Assembly (NCBI GenBank): GCA_040220455.1
Contig: JAVJUS010000059.1
Coordinates: forward strand, 1 to 64,000
Reading direction: 5' to 3'
Length of the DNA: 64,000 bases
DNA from: JAVJUS01 sp040220455
Lineage (GTDB): Bacteria; Pseudomonadota; Alphaproteobacteria; DSM-16000; Inquilinaceae
Part shown: positions 17,663-27,486 of the stretch, in pieces
Layout: each line of letters starts with the position of its first letter
Position numbering within the stretch: the stretch's first letter is position 1
The notes under the pieces: generated by a model
What the model saw: the letters and a program-made list of their open reading frames with translations, nothing else
Database searches by the model: none
Told to the model about the DNA's origin: nothing
Program-made: the position numbers and the translations under genes

Positions 17663-19909
17663 ATGATGGCCTCGACCGATCACGGGACCGATCGCGAGAC
17701 CGATGACGGCCGGATCGTGGTCGCCGAGGTCGACGCCGAGCCGACGGCGGCGAACCAGCGCCGGCTCGCCGGCTGGCAGGGGCATGCCCTGTGGTGGGCC
17801 GGCGTCGCCTTTATCGCCTTCCACCTCTTCACCCTGAACGTCGCGCCGCTCGAGACCTGGGCGTTTCGCATTTCCCACGTCGCCGGCGCGCTGGTCCTGG
17901 GCTTCGCGCTCAGCGCCGCCGGGGCACTGGCGCGCGGTCCCGGCGCGGTGGCGGGCGGGCCGGCGGTCTCCGCCCTCGGCCGCGTGCCGGCGGCGGTCGC
18001 GGGCGTACTGGGTGCCGGGGCGCTGGCCTATCTCGCCTGGGCGGCGGTCGGCTTCGTGGCGCTGGGCCGGGAGCTGCCGGCCGAGGGGGTCTGGCGCTGG
18101 TGGGGCCAGGCGCTGGTCGTGTCGATCGCCGTCGCCGTCGTCTCCGCCTGGCTGTGGCGCGGGCGGGCGGAGCGGGTCGCCGCGCTCGACTGGGTGCTGA
18201 TCGCCGGCGCGGTCTCCGTGGCCGGCTACCTGCTGCTCCATCTCGACACGGCGAACCTGCGCATGCGGGCGGGCACGCCCTTCGCGGCGCCGGGCAATTT
18301 CTGGGCGGCGCTGGCCGGCGTGCTGCTGATCCTGGAGCTGACCCGGCGGGTCGCCGGGCTGGCGCTCGTGATCATCGCGGCGATCTTCATCGGCTACGCC
18401 TTCGCCGGGCCGTGGCTGCCGGGCTTCCTGCAGCACGGCGGCTTCGCGGTCGCGCGCTTCTTCACCTATGTCTACACCGACAACGGGATCCTGGGGCCGA
18501 CCACGGCGGTCAGCTCGACCTACATCATCCTTTTCATCGTCTTCGCCGCCTTCCTGCAGGCCTCCAAGGTCGGCGACTACTTCGTCAACTTCGCCTTCGC
18601 CGCCGCCGGGCGGGCCCGCGGCGGTCCGGCGAAGGTCGCCGTCTTCGCGTCGGGCCTGATGGGGATGATCAACGGCACCTCGGCCGGCAATGTCGTGGCC
18701 ACCGGCTCGCTGACCATCCCGCTGATGAAGCGCGTCGGCTACCGCCCGCAATCGGCCGGCGCGATCGAGGCGGCGGCGTCCACCGGCGGCCAGATCATGC
18801 CGCCGATCATGGGCGCCGGCGCCTTCATCATGGCCGAGATCACGGGCATCCCCTACACCGACCTGGTCGTCGCCGCGATCGTGCCGGCGGTGCTCTATTT
18901 CGCCTCGGTCTACTTCATGGTCGACCTGGAGGCGCGCAAGCTCGGCATGCGCGGGATGCGCGGCGACGAACTGCCGGTCCTCGCCAAGCTCTTGAGGCAA
19001 GTCTACCTCTTCGTGCCGATCATCATCCTGATCGGCGCGCTGTTCGCCGGCTACTCGGTGATCCGCGCGGGCACGCTCGCCACGCTGTCGGCGGCGGTGG
19101 TGAGCTGGATCAGCCCGCACAAAATGGGCCCGCTCGGCATCCTGCGCGCGCTCGAGCTCGCCGCGCGGATGTCGATCCAGATCATCGCGGTGTGCGCCTG
19201 CGCCGGCATCATCGTCGGCGTCATCGCGCTGACCGGCGTCGGGGCGCGATTCTCCTCGCTGTTGCTGGGCATCGCCACGGCGGGCGCCCTGCCCGACTGG
19301 GCGGGGTTGCTGATCGCCATGATCTTCGCCATGGGCATCTCGATCATCCTGGGCATGGGCATGCCGACCACGGCCGCCTACGCGGTCGCCGCCTCGGTCG
19401 TGGCGCCCGGCCTGTCCCAGATCATGGAGCCCGCCATCGCCGCGACGGGCGCCGCCGATCCGGACCGGCTGTCGCGGCTGACGGCCCATTTCTTCGTCTT
19501 CTACTTCGCCGTCATTTCCGCCATCACGCCGCCGGTGGCGCTCGCCTCCTACGCCGCGGCCGGGATCTCGGGCGCCGATCCGATGCGCACGAGCGTGACG
19601 TCGTTCAAGATCGGGCTGGCCGCCTTCATCGTGCCCTTCATCTTCTTCTACAGCCCGGCCATGCTGATGGAGGGCTCGGCGGTCGCCGTCGTTCATGTGG
19701 CGGTCAGCGCCTCGATCGGCGTCTACCTCCTGTCTTCGGCGGTGCAGGGCTGGTATTTCGGGGCGCTGCGCCCGGCGTCGCGCGCCCTGCTGCTGGCCGG
19801 GGCGCTGGCCATGATCGCCGGCGGCTGGGCGACCGACGCGGCGGGCGTCGCGGTCGGCCTGGCGCTGCTGGCCTGGCAGCGGCGCGCGAGGGGGCCTGCC
19901 GCCGCCTGA
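17663..19909 (+). CDS. TRAP transporter fused permease (DctQM, TAXI type)
   Basis: This 748-residue inner-membrane protein combines the small (DctQ-like) and large (DctM-like) TRAP subunits, as usual for TAXI systems. The first about 250 residues hold several hydrophobic segments. The large subunit carries ILGPTTAVSSTYIILFIVFAAFLQASKVGDYFVN, GMINGTSAGNVVATGSLTIPLMKRVGY, a QIMPPIMGAGAFIMAEITGIPY block and the late GMGMPTTAAYAVAASVVAP motif. I chose ATG at 17663 because GGGAGGGG precedes it; an upstream start would run into the repeat spacer. It drives Na+- or H+-coupled uptake together with the receptor at 16286. It lies 28 bp upstream of an acyl-CoA synthetase. Confidence 0.92.
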   Translation: MMASTDHGTDRETDDGRIVVAEVDAEPTAANQRRLAGWQGHALWWAGVAFIAFHLFTLNVAPLETWAFRISHVAGALVLGFALSAAGALARGPGAVAGGPAVSALGRVPAAVAGVLGAGALAYLAWAAVGFVALGRELPAEGVWRWWGQALVVSIAVAVVSAWLWRGRAERVAALDWVLIAGAVSVAGYLLLHLDTANLRMRAGTPFAAPGNFWAALAGVLLILELTRRVAGLALVIIAAIFIGYAFAGPWLPGFLQHGGFAVARFFTYVYTDNGILGPTTAVSSTYIILFIVFAAFLQASKVGDYFVNFAFAAAGRARGGPAKVAVFASGLMGMINGTSAGNVVATGSLTIPLMKRVGYRPQSAGAIEAAASTGGQIMPPIMGAGAFIMAEITGIPYTDLVVAAIVPAVLYFASVYFMVDLEARKLGMRGMRGDELPVLAKLLRQVYLFVPIIILIGALFAGYSVIRAGTLATLSAAVVSWISPHKMGPLGILRALELAARMSIQIIAVCACAGIIVGVIALTGVGARFSSLLLGIATAGALPDWAGLLIAMIFAMGISIILGMGMPTTAAYAVAASVVAPGLSQIMEPAIAATGAADPDRLSRLTAHFFVFYFAVISAITPPVALASYAAAGISGADPMRTSVTSFKIGLAAFIVPFIFFYSPAMLMEGSAVAVVHVAVSASIGVYLLSSAVQGWYFGALRPASRALLLAGALAMIAGGWATDAAGVAVGLALLAWQRRARGPAAA

Positions 19910-19937
19910 GACGGACCGGGAGGGGGAAGCCGGCGCC

Positions 19938-21542
19938 ATGCTGCCCGAGGCCGACAGCTACGACGCCCTGGTCGCCCGGTTCCGCTGGGCGATCCCCGGG
20001 CGCTACAACATCGGCGTCGACACGGTCGACAAGTGGGCCGACGGCAGCGGACGGCTCGCGCTCGTCGACGTGGCGCCGGACGGCTCGGCGCGGGACTACG
20101 ATTTCGACGAGCTGAAGGGGCTGTCGAACCGTCTGGCCAACGCGCTCGTCGGGCTGGGCGCGCGGCGCGGCGACCGGGTGGCGATCCTGCTGGGCCAGGG
20201 CGCGGCCTGCGCGATCGCGCATGTCGCCGCCTACAAGGCCGGCATGATCGCCCTGCCGCTGTTCACCCTGTTCGGCGAGGAGGCGCTGGAATACCGGCTG
20301 GCGGATTCCGGCGCGCGGGTCCTGGTGACGACGGCGTCCGAGGTGCCGAAGATCGAGGCGATCCGCGACCGGCTTCCGGACCTGGAACACGTCATCCTGG
20401 CCGATGGCGCCGGCAGCCACGCCCTGGCGCTGGCCGACCTGCTCGACCGCTCGTCGGACGCCTTCGCGCCGGTCGACACGGCAGCCGAGGATCCGGCGCT
20501 GATCATCTACACCTCCGGCACGACCGGCCCGCCCAAGGGCGCGCTGCACGCCCATCGCGTACTGCTCGGCCACCTGCCGGGGGTGGAAATGCCGCACCAC
20601 TTCTTCCCCCGCACCGGCGACCGGTTCTGGACGCCGGCGGACTGGGCGTGGATCGGCGGGCTGCTCGACGTGCTGCTGCCCGCCTGGCACCACGGCGTGC
20701 CGGTCGTCGCCCACCGCATGGCCAAGTTCGAGCCCGAGGCGGCGATGGCGCTGATGCGCGACCACGGCGTGCGCAACGTCTTCATGCCGCCGACCGCGCT
20801 CAAGCTGCTGCGCCGGGCCGAGGTAGCGCCCTGGCTGGACGGCCTGCGCACGCTCGGCTCCGGCGGGGAGAGCCTGGGCGCGGAGCTGCTCGACTGGGGC
20901 CGGGCGACCTTCAGGCTGACAATCAACGAGTTCTACGGCCAGACCGAATGCAACCTGGTCGTCGCGACCGACGCGGCGCTCACCGGCACACGGCCCGGCG
21001 CCATGGGCCGCCCTGTGCCCGGCCACGACGTCGCGATCCTGGGCGAGGGCGACCGCCCCGCCCCGCCCGGCACGCTCGGCCGCATCGCCGTCCGGTCGCC
21101 CGACCCGGTGATGTTCCTCGGATACTGGAACAAGCCCGAGGCGACGGCGGCGAAGTTCGCCGGCGACTGGCTCATGACCGGCGATACCGGCACGGCCAGC
21201 GAGGACGGCTGGCTGACCTTCGTCGGCCGCGACGACGACGTGATTACCTCGGCCGGCTACCGCATCGGGCCGGGCGAGATCGAGGACTGCCTCATCAAGC
21301 ACCCGGCGATCGCGCTCGCCGCCGCCGTCGGCGTGCCCGACCCGGTGCGCGGCCAGGCAGTCAAGGCCGTGGTGGTCCTCGCCGAGGGCCATGCGCCCTC
21401 CGACGCGCTGACCGAGGAGATCCAGGCCTTCGTCAAGACCCGCCTCGCCGCCCACGAATATCCCCGCATCGTCGAATACCGCGACAGCCTGCCGATGACC
21501 GCGACCGGCAAGGTCATGCGCCGGAATCTGCGGGAGGGGTGA
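19938..21542 (+). CDS. AMP-dependent acyl-CoA synthetase
   Basis: This 534-residue adenylate-forming enzyme activates a carboxylic acid to its CoA thioester. Motifs: P-loop-like IIYTSGTTGPPKGALH, FYGQTECN (A5), WLMTGDTGTASEDGWLTFVGRDDDVITSAGYRIGPGEIE (A7-A8) and the catalytic Lys region MTATGKVMRRNLREG at the C-terminus. The N-terminal half (RWAIPGRYNIGVDTVDKWAD) resembles medium-chain or acetyl-CoA synthetase-like enzymes rather than long-chain ones. It follows the TRAP permease by 28 bp in the same direction, with GGGAGGGGG before the ATG, so it most likely activates the acid that the transporter imports. The acid cannot be named from sequence. Confidence 0.9.
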   Translation: MLPEADSYDALVARFRWAIPGRYNIGVDTVDKWADGSGRLALVDVAPDGSARDYDFDELKGLSNRLANALVGLGARRGDRVAILLGQGAACAIAHVAAYKAGMIALPLFTLFGEEALEYRLADSGARVLVTTASEVPKIEAIRDRLPDLEHVILADGAGSHALALADLLDRSSDAFAPVDTAAEDPALIIYTSGTTGPPKGALHAHRVLLGHLPGVEMPHHFFPRTGDRFWTPADWAWIGGLLDVLLPAWHHGVPVVAHRMAKFEPEAAMALMRDHGVRNVFMPPTALKLLRRAEVAPWLDGLRTLGSGGESLGAELLDWGRATFRLTINEFYGQTECNLVVATDAALTGTRPGAMGRPVPGHDVAILGEGDRPAPPGTLGRIAVRSPDPVMFLGYWNKPEATAAKFAGDWLMTGDTGTASEDGWLTFVGRDDDVITSAGYRIGPGEIEDCLIKHPAIALAAAVGVPDPVRGQAVKAVVVLAEGHAPSDALTEEIQAFVKTRLAAHEYPRIVEYRDSLPMTATGKVMRRNLREG

Positions 21543-21612
21543 GGTGACCGGCGGCTGCGAGGGGTCACCATTCGACGTTGCCGCCTTCCGCGCGATTGTC
21601 CACAGTCGCGCG

Positions 21613-21795
21613 ATGCCCAGGAAAACGACCATCCATCGCGCCGATACCGCGGCAGATCGGAAGGCCCGACCTCGCACACCGGGCGTCGCGGAACGGCTCT
21701 TGGCGATCGGCGACCGGTACTCGCGCCTGCCCGACCTCGACATGCGATCCGACGAGGCGATTCTCGGCTACGACGACATGGAGCGCGGACCGTGA
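21613..21795 (+). CDS. VapB-type (Rv0623-like) antitoxin fragment
   Basis: This small protein of about 60 residues has a C-terminal half, GVAERLLAIGDRYSRLPDLDMRSDEAILGYDDMERGP, that fits the conserved tail of Rv0623/VapB-like antitoxins (AERLlaIa..LP.lD.Rs.DEiLGYDe.GlP). The usual N-terminal DNA-binding half is not recognisable. A GTG at 21544, directly after the acyl-CoA synthetase stop and a GGAGGGG, would give 83 residues but still no DNA-binding motif. The stop overlaps a GTG in the way VapB and VapC genes normally overlap, but the following frame ends after 18 codons. It is probably an orphan or decaying antitoxin. Confidence 0.5.
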   Translation: MPRKTTIHRADTAADRKARPRTPGVAERLLAIGDRYSRLPDLDMRSDEAILGYDDMERGP

Positions 21796-21848
21796 CGGAG
21801 CTCGCCCCCTCGGCGGTGATCATGATCGCGAACAGGGGGCGGCGGTGA
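21792..21848 (+). pseudogene. Possible VapC toxin remnant
   Basis: GTG at 21792 overlaps the antitoxin stop by four bases (GTGA) and opens an 18-codon frame reading VTELAPSAVIMIANRGRR. The segment APSAVIMI faintly resembles the first strand of PIN-domain VapC toxins (D-x-SA-hydrophobic), but the first acidic catalytic residue and the rest of the PIN domain are absent. The evidence is mainly positional and weak. Confidence 0.2.
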
Positions 21849-21933
21849 ATCAAAAAACATCACTATCATTGATCTTTTGCCCTTGCCCCGCTAAAGGGCA
21901 TGGACGAGACAACGCGAACACGGGCGGGCGGTC

Positions 21934-23052
21934 ATGCGTATCGGCGTGCCGAGGGAGATCAAGACGCTGGAGTTCCGCGTGGGCCTGACGCCCTCGGCGG
22001 TCCGGGAGCTCGTCCATCACGGCCACGAGGTGGTGGTCGAGACAGGCGCCGGCGCGGGCATCGCGCTCGATGACGCGGCCTACCGCGCCGCCGGGGCGAC
22101 GATCGCGGACAGCGCCGAGGCCGTCTGGGCCGAGGCTGAGATGGTGGTCAAGGTCAAGGAGCCGCAGGCGGTCGAGATCGCCCGGATGCGGCCGGGCCAG
22201 GTGCTGTTCACCTATCTCCACCTCGCTCCGGACCGGGCGCAGACCGAGGGGCTGCGCGACGCCGGCGTGATCGCCATCGCCTACGAGACGGTGACCGACC
22301 CGCGCGGCGGCCTGCCGCTGCTGGCGCCGATGAGCGAGGTCGCCGGCCGCATGGCGATCCAGGCCGCCGCCGGCTGCCTGGAGAAGGAGCGCGGCGGGCG
22401 CGGCCTGCTGCTGGGCGGCGTGCCCGGCGTGCCGGCGGCCAAGGTGGTCGTCCTTGGCGGCGGCGTGGTCGGCGCCAACGCGGCGCGCATGGCGCTCGGC
22501 CTCGAGGCGCATGTGACGGTGATCGACCGGTCCCTGCCCCGCTTGCGCGAACTCGACGACCGCTGGGGCGGCAGGGTGTCGACCGTCTTCTCCACCGTCG
22601 ACGCGATCGAGGCCGAGGTGCTGGCCGCCGACGTGGTGGTCGGCGCGGTGCTCGTGGCCGGCGCCGCGGCGCCCAAGCTGGTCACGGCCGAGCATGTCCG
22701 GGCGATGAACCCCGGCGCGGTGCTGGTCGACGTGGCGATCGACCAGGGCGGCTGCTTCGAGACCTCGCGGCCCACGACTCATGCCGAGCCGACATTCGTG
22801 GTCGACGACGTGGTGCACTATTGCGTGGCCAACATGCCGGGGGCGGTCGCGCGGACGAGCACCTTCGCGCTCAACAACGCGACCCTGCCCTTCGTCCTCG
22901 CGCTGGCCGACCGGGGCTGGCGCAGGGCCCTATACGAGGACCCGCACCTGCGCCACGGCCTCAACGTCCACACCGGCCATATCACCCACAAGGCCGTCGC
23001 CGACGCCCACGGCCTGCCCTACACGGCGGCGGAGGAGATGCTGGGGGTGTAG
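21934..23052 (+). CDS. ald: Alanine dehydrogenase
   Basis: This NAD-dependent enzyme catalyses reversible oxidative deamination of L-alanine to pyruvate and ammonia. The 372-residue protein has the family N-terminus MRIGVPREIKTLEFRVGLTP, catalytic Lys in VVKVKEP (about residue 74), the YLHLAPD block (His about 96), the NAD fold VVVLGGGVVGANAARMA, DVAIDQGGCFETSRPTTHAEPTF and HYCVANMPGAVARTST. The gap of about 85 bp upstream is AT-richer (AAAAAACATCACTATCATTG), a likely promoter. It could recycle alanine produced by the pyridoxamine-pyruvate aminotransferase, but the two are 17 kb apart, so that is only a metabolic link. Confidence 0.95.
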   Translation: MRIGVPREIKTLEFRVGLTPSAVRELVHHGHEVVVETGAGAGIALDDAAYRAAGATIADSAEAVWAEAEMVVKVKEPQAVEIARMRPGQVLFTYLHLAPDRAQTEGLRDAGVIAIAYETVTDPRGGLPLLAPMSEVAGRMAIQAAAGCLEKERGGRGLLLGGVPGVPAAKVVVLGGGVVGANAARMALGLEAHVTVIDRSLPRLRELDDRWGGRVSTVFSTVDAIEAEVLAADVVVGAVLVAGAAAPKLVTAEHVRAMNPGAVLVDVAIDQGGCFETSRPTTHAEPTFVVDDVVHYCVANMPGAVARTSTFALNNATLPFVLALADRGWRRALYEDPHLRHGLNVHTGHITHKAVADAHGLPYTAAEEMLGV

Positions 23053-23087
23053 GGGCGGGGCCGGAGGCAGGGCCCTCCCCCGCGTGC

Positions 23088-23169
23088 CGTAGGTTGCTCA
23101 CCGCGGAGCGGTGCGCAACGGCTCGGACAGTGCCGTCGCGCACGGCCTGGCGGCCGTGGGCGACCTACG
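23088..23169. repeat. 82-nt structured repeat, copy A
   Basis: CGTAGGTTGC at the left and GCGACCTACG at the right are inverted. Inside are two hairpins: CACCGC-GGA-GCGGTG followed by GCGCAACGG, then CCGTCGCG followed by CACGGCC-TGGC-GGCCGTG. Copy B at 38291-38372 has the same length, the same outer arms and the same linkers, but its hairpin stems have changed in a base-pair-preserving way. The element lies between convergent ald and the pilin-like gene. Confidence 0.75.
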
Positions 23170-23192
23170 CCCGATCTCGATCCGGGGCGCCG

Positions 23193-23948
23193 CTATCGCC
23201 GACCGCGCCGGCGGTCGTCGCGGTCCTCGCGGTCGTCATCCTTTCCGCGCGCCTCGTCATAGCGGCCCGGATCGTCGCAGCCCTGGCCGACCCGGCGGCC
23301 GGGGCGGTCGCAGGCGCTTTCCTCTTCATCGTCGTCTTCGTCCCCGGCCCGTTCGTCCTCGCGCCCGGGCCGGCCGCGCTCTTCGTCCTCGTCTTCCTCG
23401 TCTTCCTCGTCATCGTCGCGGCCGCCGCGTCCGCGCTCGCCGCCGTCGCGGTCCTCGTCGTCCGCGCGGGCGTCGCCGCCGTCCTCGCCAGAGCCACCGC
23501 CGGCATCCGGCCCGCCGCTGTCGGCGCCCGGAAAATCGTCGGGCAGATCGGCCGAGCCGCCGCCGTCTCCGCCCCCGCCCTCGTCGCCCGAGCCCGAGCC
23601 GGAGCCGGAGGATCCGCCCCCGCCGAACGGATCGCCGCCGCCACCCGAGGAGCCGCCGCCAGAGCCGCCGCCACCGGAAGAGCCACCACCACCGCCGCTG
23701 GAGGACCCGCCGCCGCCGGTGCCGTCACCGGCGCCACCGCCCGAGCCGCCGCCGTCGCCGGACGGGCCGCCACCGTTCTGGTTCGCGCCGGCGCCTTCCA
23801 GATTGGCGCTCGCGTTGCGGAAGGTGCCGTCCAGCGCCCCGCCCAGGCTCGCGAGACCAACGACGAGAGCGGCCGCCACCAGGCCGATGAAGAGGGCGTA
23901 TTCCTGGGCCGTCGCGCCGCGCCTGCAGTCGAGAAACCGGCGAAGCAT
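23193..23948 (-). CDS. Flp-type (class IVb) pilin-like protein with long Gly/Ser and acidic tail
   Basis: This protein has 251 residues. The N-terminus MLRRFLDCRRGATAQEYALF carries the class IVb prepilin site (G-A-T-A-Q-E-Y, cleavage after Gly11), followed by a hydrophobic helix IGLVAAALVVGLASLGGAL, as in Flp pilins. Ordinary Flp pilins end after about 50-70 residues. This one continues with about 90 residues of Gly/Ser repeats, then about 80 residues dominated by Asp, Glu and Arg. The ATG at 23948 has AGGGAGCGAGG upstream. The pilin part should insert in the inner membrane with the tail outside. The tail is compositionally biased and could be a spacer, a Ca2+- or surface-binding region, or repeat expansion. 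No tad genes are in the window. Confidence 0.75.
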   Translation of the reverse strand: MLRRFLDCRRGATAQEYALFIGLVAAALVVGLASLGGALDGTFRNASANLEGAGANQNGGGPSGDGGGSGGGAGDGTGGGGSSSGGGGGSSGGGGSGGGSSGGGGDPFGGGGSSGSGSGSGDEGGGGDGGGSADLPDDFPGADSGGPDAGGGSGEDGGDARADDEDRDGGERGRGGRDDDEEDEEDEDEERGRPGREDERAGDEDDDEEESACDRPGRRVGQGCDDPGRYDEARGKDDDREDRDDRRRGRR

Positions 23949-24149
23949 GAGCCTCGCTCCCTGTCCGTTCACGCACGCGCCCGCCGAGGGGGCAGCGGGC
24001 CGCATACGCCGGTCTAGCAGGGCGACCCCTTAGAAATCCTGAATGCTCGGTAATATTCCGTCGTGAATCTGGCGCAGGACGGGCGGGTCCTGATGCCGTT
24101 CGGGGTACGAACTACCCGGGCTCCGGCCGTCGACGTGTTGGCCCGCCCC

Positions 24150-25988
<1,839 letters not shown>

Positions 25989-26014
25989 CGGGGATCGCCT
26001 TTCGTCTCGGCGTC

Positions 26015-26025
26015 GGGGGGGGGGG
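26015..26025. other. Homopolymer run of 11 G (11 C on the minus strand)
   Basis: An uninterrupted run of 11 G lies 27-37 bases upstream of the chosen start of the ABC exporter gene. Alternative upstream starts for that gene would read through it. Such tracts are prone to slipped-strand length change and also to sequencing error, so both upstream frame and promoter spacing here are uncertain. Confidence 0.8.
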
Positions 26026-26166
26026 CATCGGCGCACGGCCGACCGGCGCCGGCCGCCGCATGGGGCACTGTCCGTCAGCGGGCTCGCACGGACAAGCCGT
26101 CACCGGGCTTGAATGCCGACGCCGGCTCGGCTATACGACGCGGCTTGCGAGCCGAGGAGAGTGGTC

Positions 26167-26385
26167 ATGAAGGCCGATACCCATCCCGACTACCATGAGA
26201 TCACCGTCGTCATGACCGACGGCACCGAATTCAAGACGCGGAGCTGCTACGGCAGCGCGGGCGACAGCATCAAGCTGGACATCGACCCGAAGACGCATCC
26301 GGCCTGGACCGGCGTCCACCGCGTCGTCGATTCCGGCGGCCAGGTCGGCAAGTTCAAGAAGCGCTTCAGCGGCTTCGGCATCTGA
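26167..26385 (+). CDS. rpmE: 50S ribosomal protein L31
   Basis: This 72-residue ribosomal protein matches the alphaproteobacterial L31 pattern: MKADTHPDYHEITVVMTDGTEFKTRSCYG, then LDIDPKTHPAWTGVH and GGQVGKFKKRFSGFGI. Only one cysteine is present, so this is the zinc-independent (C-) type with no CxxC pair. GAGGAGAG precedes the ATG. Two strong hairpins follow the stop codon, consistent with termination of a single-gene transcript. Confidence 0.97.
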   Translation: MKADTHPDYHEITVVMTDGTEFKTRSCYGSAGDSIKLDIDPKTHPAWTGVHRVVDSGGQVGKFKKRFSGFGI

Positions 26386-26393
26386 GGGCGGCC

Positions 26394-26456
26394 GGCGCCG
26401 GACCCCGTTCCGGCGCCGCGCGCGAGCCGTGATCGAGGGCGCCCGGCCGGGCGCCC
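26394..26456 (+). terminator. Two tandem hairpins downstream of rpmE
   Basis: The first stem is GGCGCCGGA (26394-26402) with TCCGGCGCC (26409-26417). The second is GGGCGCCC (26437-26444) with GGGCGCCC (26449-26456), a self-complementary stem with a GGCC loop followed by TTCGTCGT. Position directly after the rpmE stop and the T-containing tail of the second hairpin support intrinsic termination. Confidence 0.6.
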
Positions 26457-26568
26457 TTCGTCGTCCCGGGCCTTCGCCAGCCTGCCTCGTCCGAGCCTTG
26501 CCGGAGTCGAGACCATCCGCCGCACCGTCCCGACCAGCCCCGCCGCCGCCTGGCGGATCGCGGTAAGC

Positions 26569-27414
26569 GTGCCGGCTCACGCCGCGACCGCGATCGAGGA
26601 GGCGCTGGGCGACTTCACCGTGGCGACCTCGTGCTTCGAAACCGCCGACCCGGCCACCTGGCTGGTCGAGGGATACTGCGACGACGAGCCGGACCGGAGC
26701 GAGGTCGCGGTGCGCGTCGACCTGTTGGCGCGCGCCTTCGGCGTCCCGACTCCGCTGCCGACGATCGAGGCGCTGCCGTCGACGGACTGGCTGGCGGCGA
26801 CCCATGCGGCCTTCCCGCCCTTCGCCGTCGGCCGGTTCTGGATTCACGGCTCCCATGTCGAAGAGCCGGTGCCGACCGGCCGTCTCGGCCTCGCCATCGA
26901 CGCGGCGACGGCCTTCGGCTCGGGCGAGCATCCGACGACGCGGGGCTGCCTGATCGCGCTGGAGGCGCTGGGCAAGCGGCGCCGGCCGGGCCGCGTGCTC
27001 GACCTGGGCTGCGGCACGGCGATCCTGGCGATCGCGGCGGTCCGGCTGGGCGCCCGGCGGGTCGTGGCGGTCGACATCGATCCGGAATCGGTTCGCGTCG
27101 CCCGGATCAACGCGCGGGTCAACGGCGTCGCCGCCCGGATCGGCACCGGTATCGCCGACGGCTACGCCGCGGCGCCGGTGCGCCAGGGCCGACCCTACGA
27201 CCTCATCCTGGCCAACATCCTGGCGCGCCCGCTGATCCGCATGGCGCCGGCTCTCGCCCAGGCCCTCGCGCCAGGCGGCCGCGCCGTCCTGTCCGGCCTG
27301 TTGAGCGAGCAGGAAGCCGGCGTGCTGGCCGCGCACCGCCAGCAGGGCCTGGTCCTCGAGCGGCGGGTCGACCTGCCGCCCTGGCCGACCCTGGTCCTGC
27401 GCAAGCCGGCCTGA
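26569..27414 (+). CDS. prmA: Ribosomal protein L11 methyltransferase (start codon uncertain)
   Basis: PrmA trimethylates ribosomal protein L11 using S-adenosylmethionine. The C-terminal Rossmann domain is clear: RVLDLGCGTAILAIAAVRLGARRVVAVDIDPESV, then DLILANILARPLI. The N-terminal domain has LPSTDWLAATHAAFPPFAVGRFWIHGSH and the substrate loop GLAIDAATAFGSGEHPTTRGCL. The only conventional in-frame start after the rpmE stop is this GTG. However, family members begin with a strand like the in-frame upstream text AWRIAVSVPA (26548 onward), so the true start is probably further upstream. ATC at 26515 has GGAG eight bases before it. Either a rare start codon is used or a base is wrong here. Confidence 0.85.
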   Translation: MPAHAATAIEEALGDFTVATSCFETADPATWLVEGYCDDEPDRSEVAVRVDLLARAFGVPTPLPTIEALPSTDWLAATHAAFPPFAVGRFWIHGSHVEEPVPTGRLGLAIDAATAFGSGEHPTTRGCLIALEALGKRRRPGRVLDLGCGTAILAIAAVRLGARRVVAVDIDPESVRVARINARVNGVAARIGTGIADGYAAAPVRQGRPYDLILANILARPLIRMAPALAQALAPGGRAVLSGLLSEQEAGVLAAHRQQGLVLERRVDLPPWPTLVLRKPA

Positions 27415-27486
27415 ACGCCGCGGCGTTGTCCCGGCGGGGGCGACTGTCCCATAGTGGCGGCGCGACCCCGGCAGGAAGGAGTTCCG

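Noticed and set aside
23560..23760. Possible tandem DNA repeat or CRISPR-like array in the Gly/Ser-coding region
   Set aside because: The periodicity is that of Gly/Ser codons within a coding frame. There are no regular spacers or constant repeat units.
22821..24017. Plus-strand frames opposite the pilin-like gene
   Set aside because: They read as Ala/Val/Arg-rich low-complexity text. The minus-strand reading has a canonical prepilin leader and a ribosome site.
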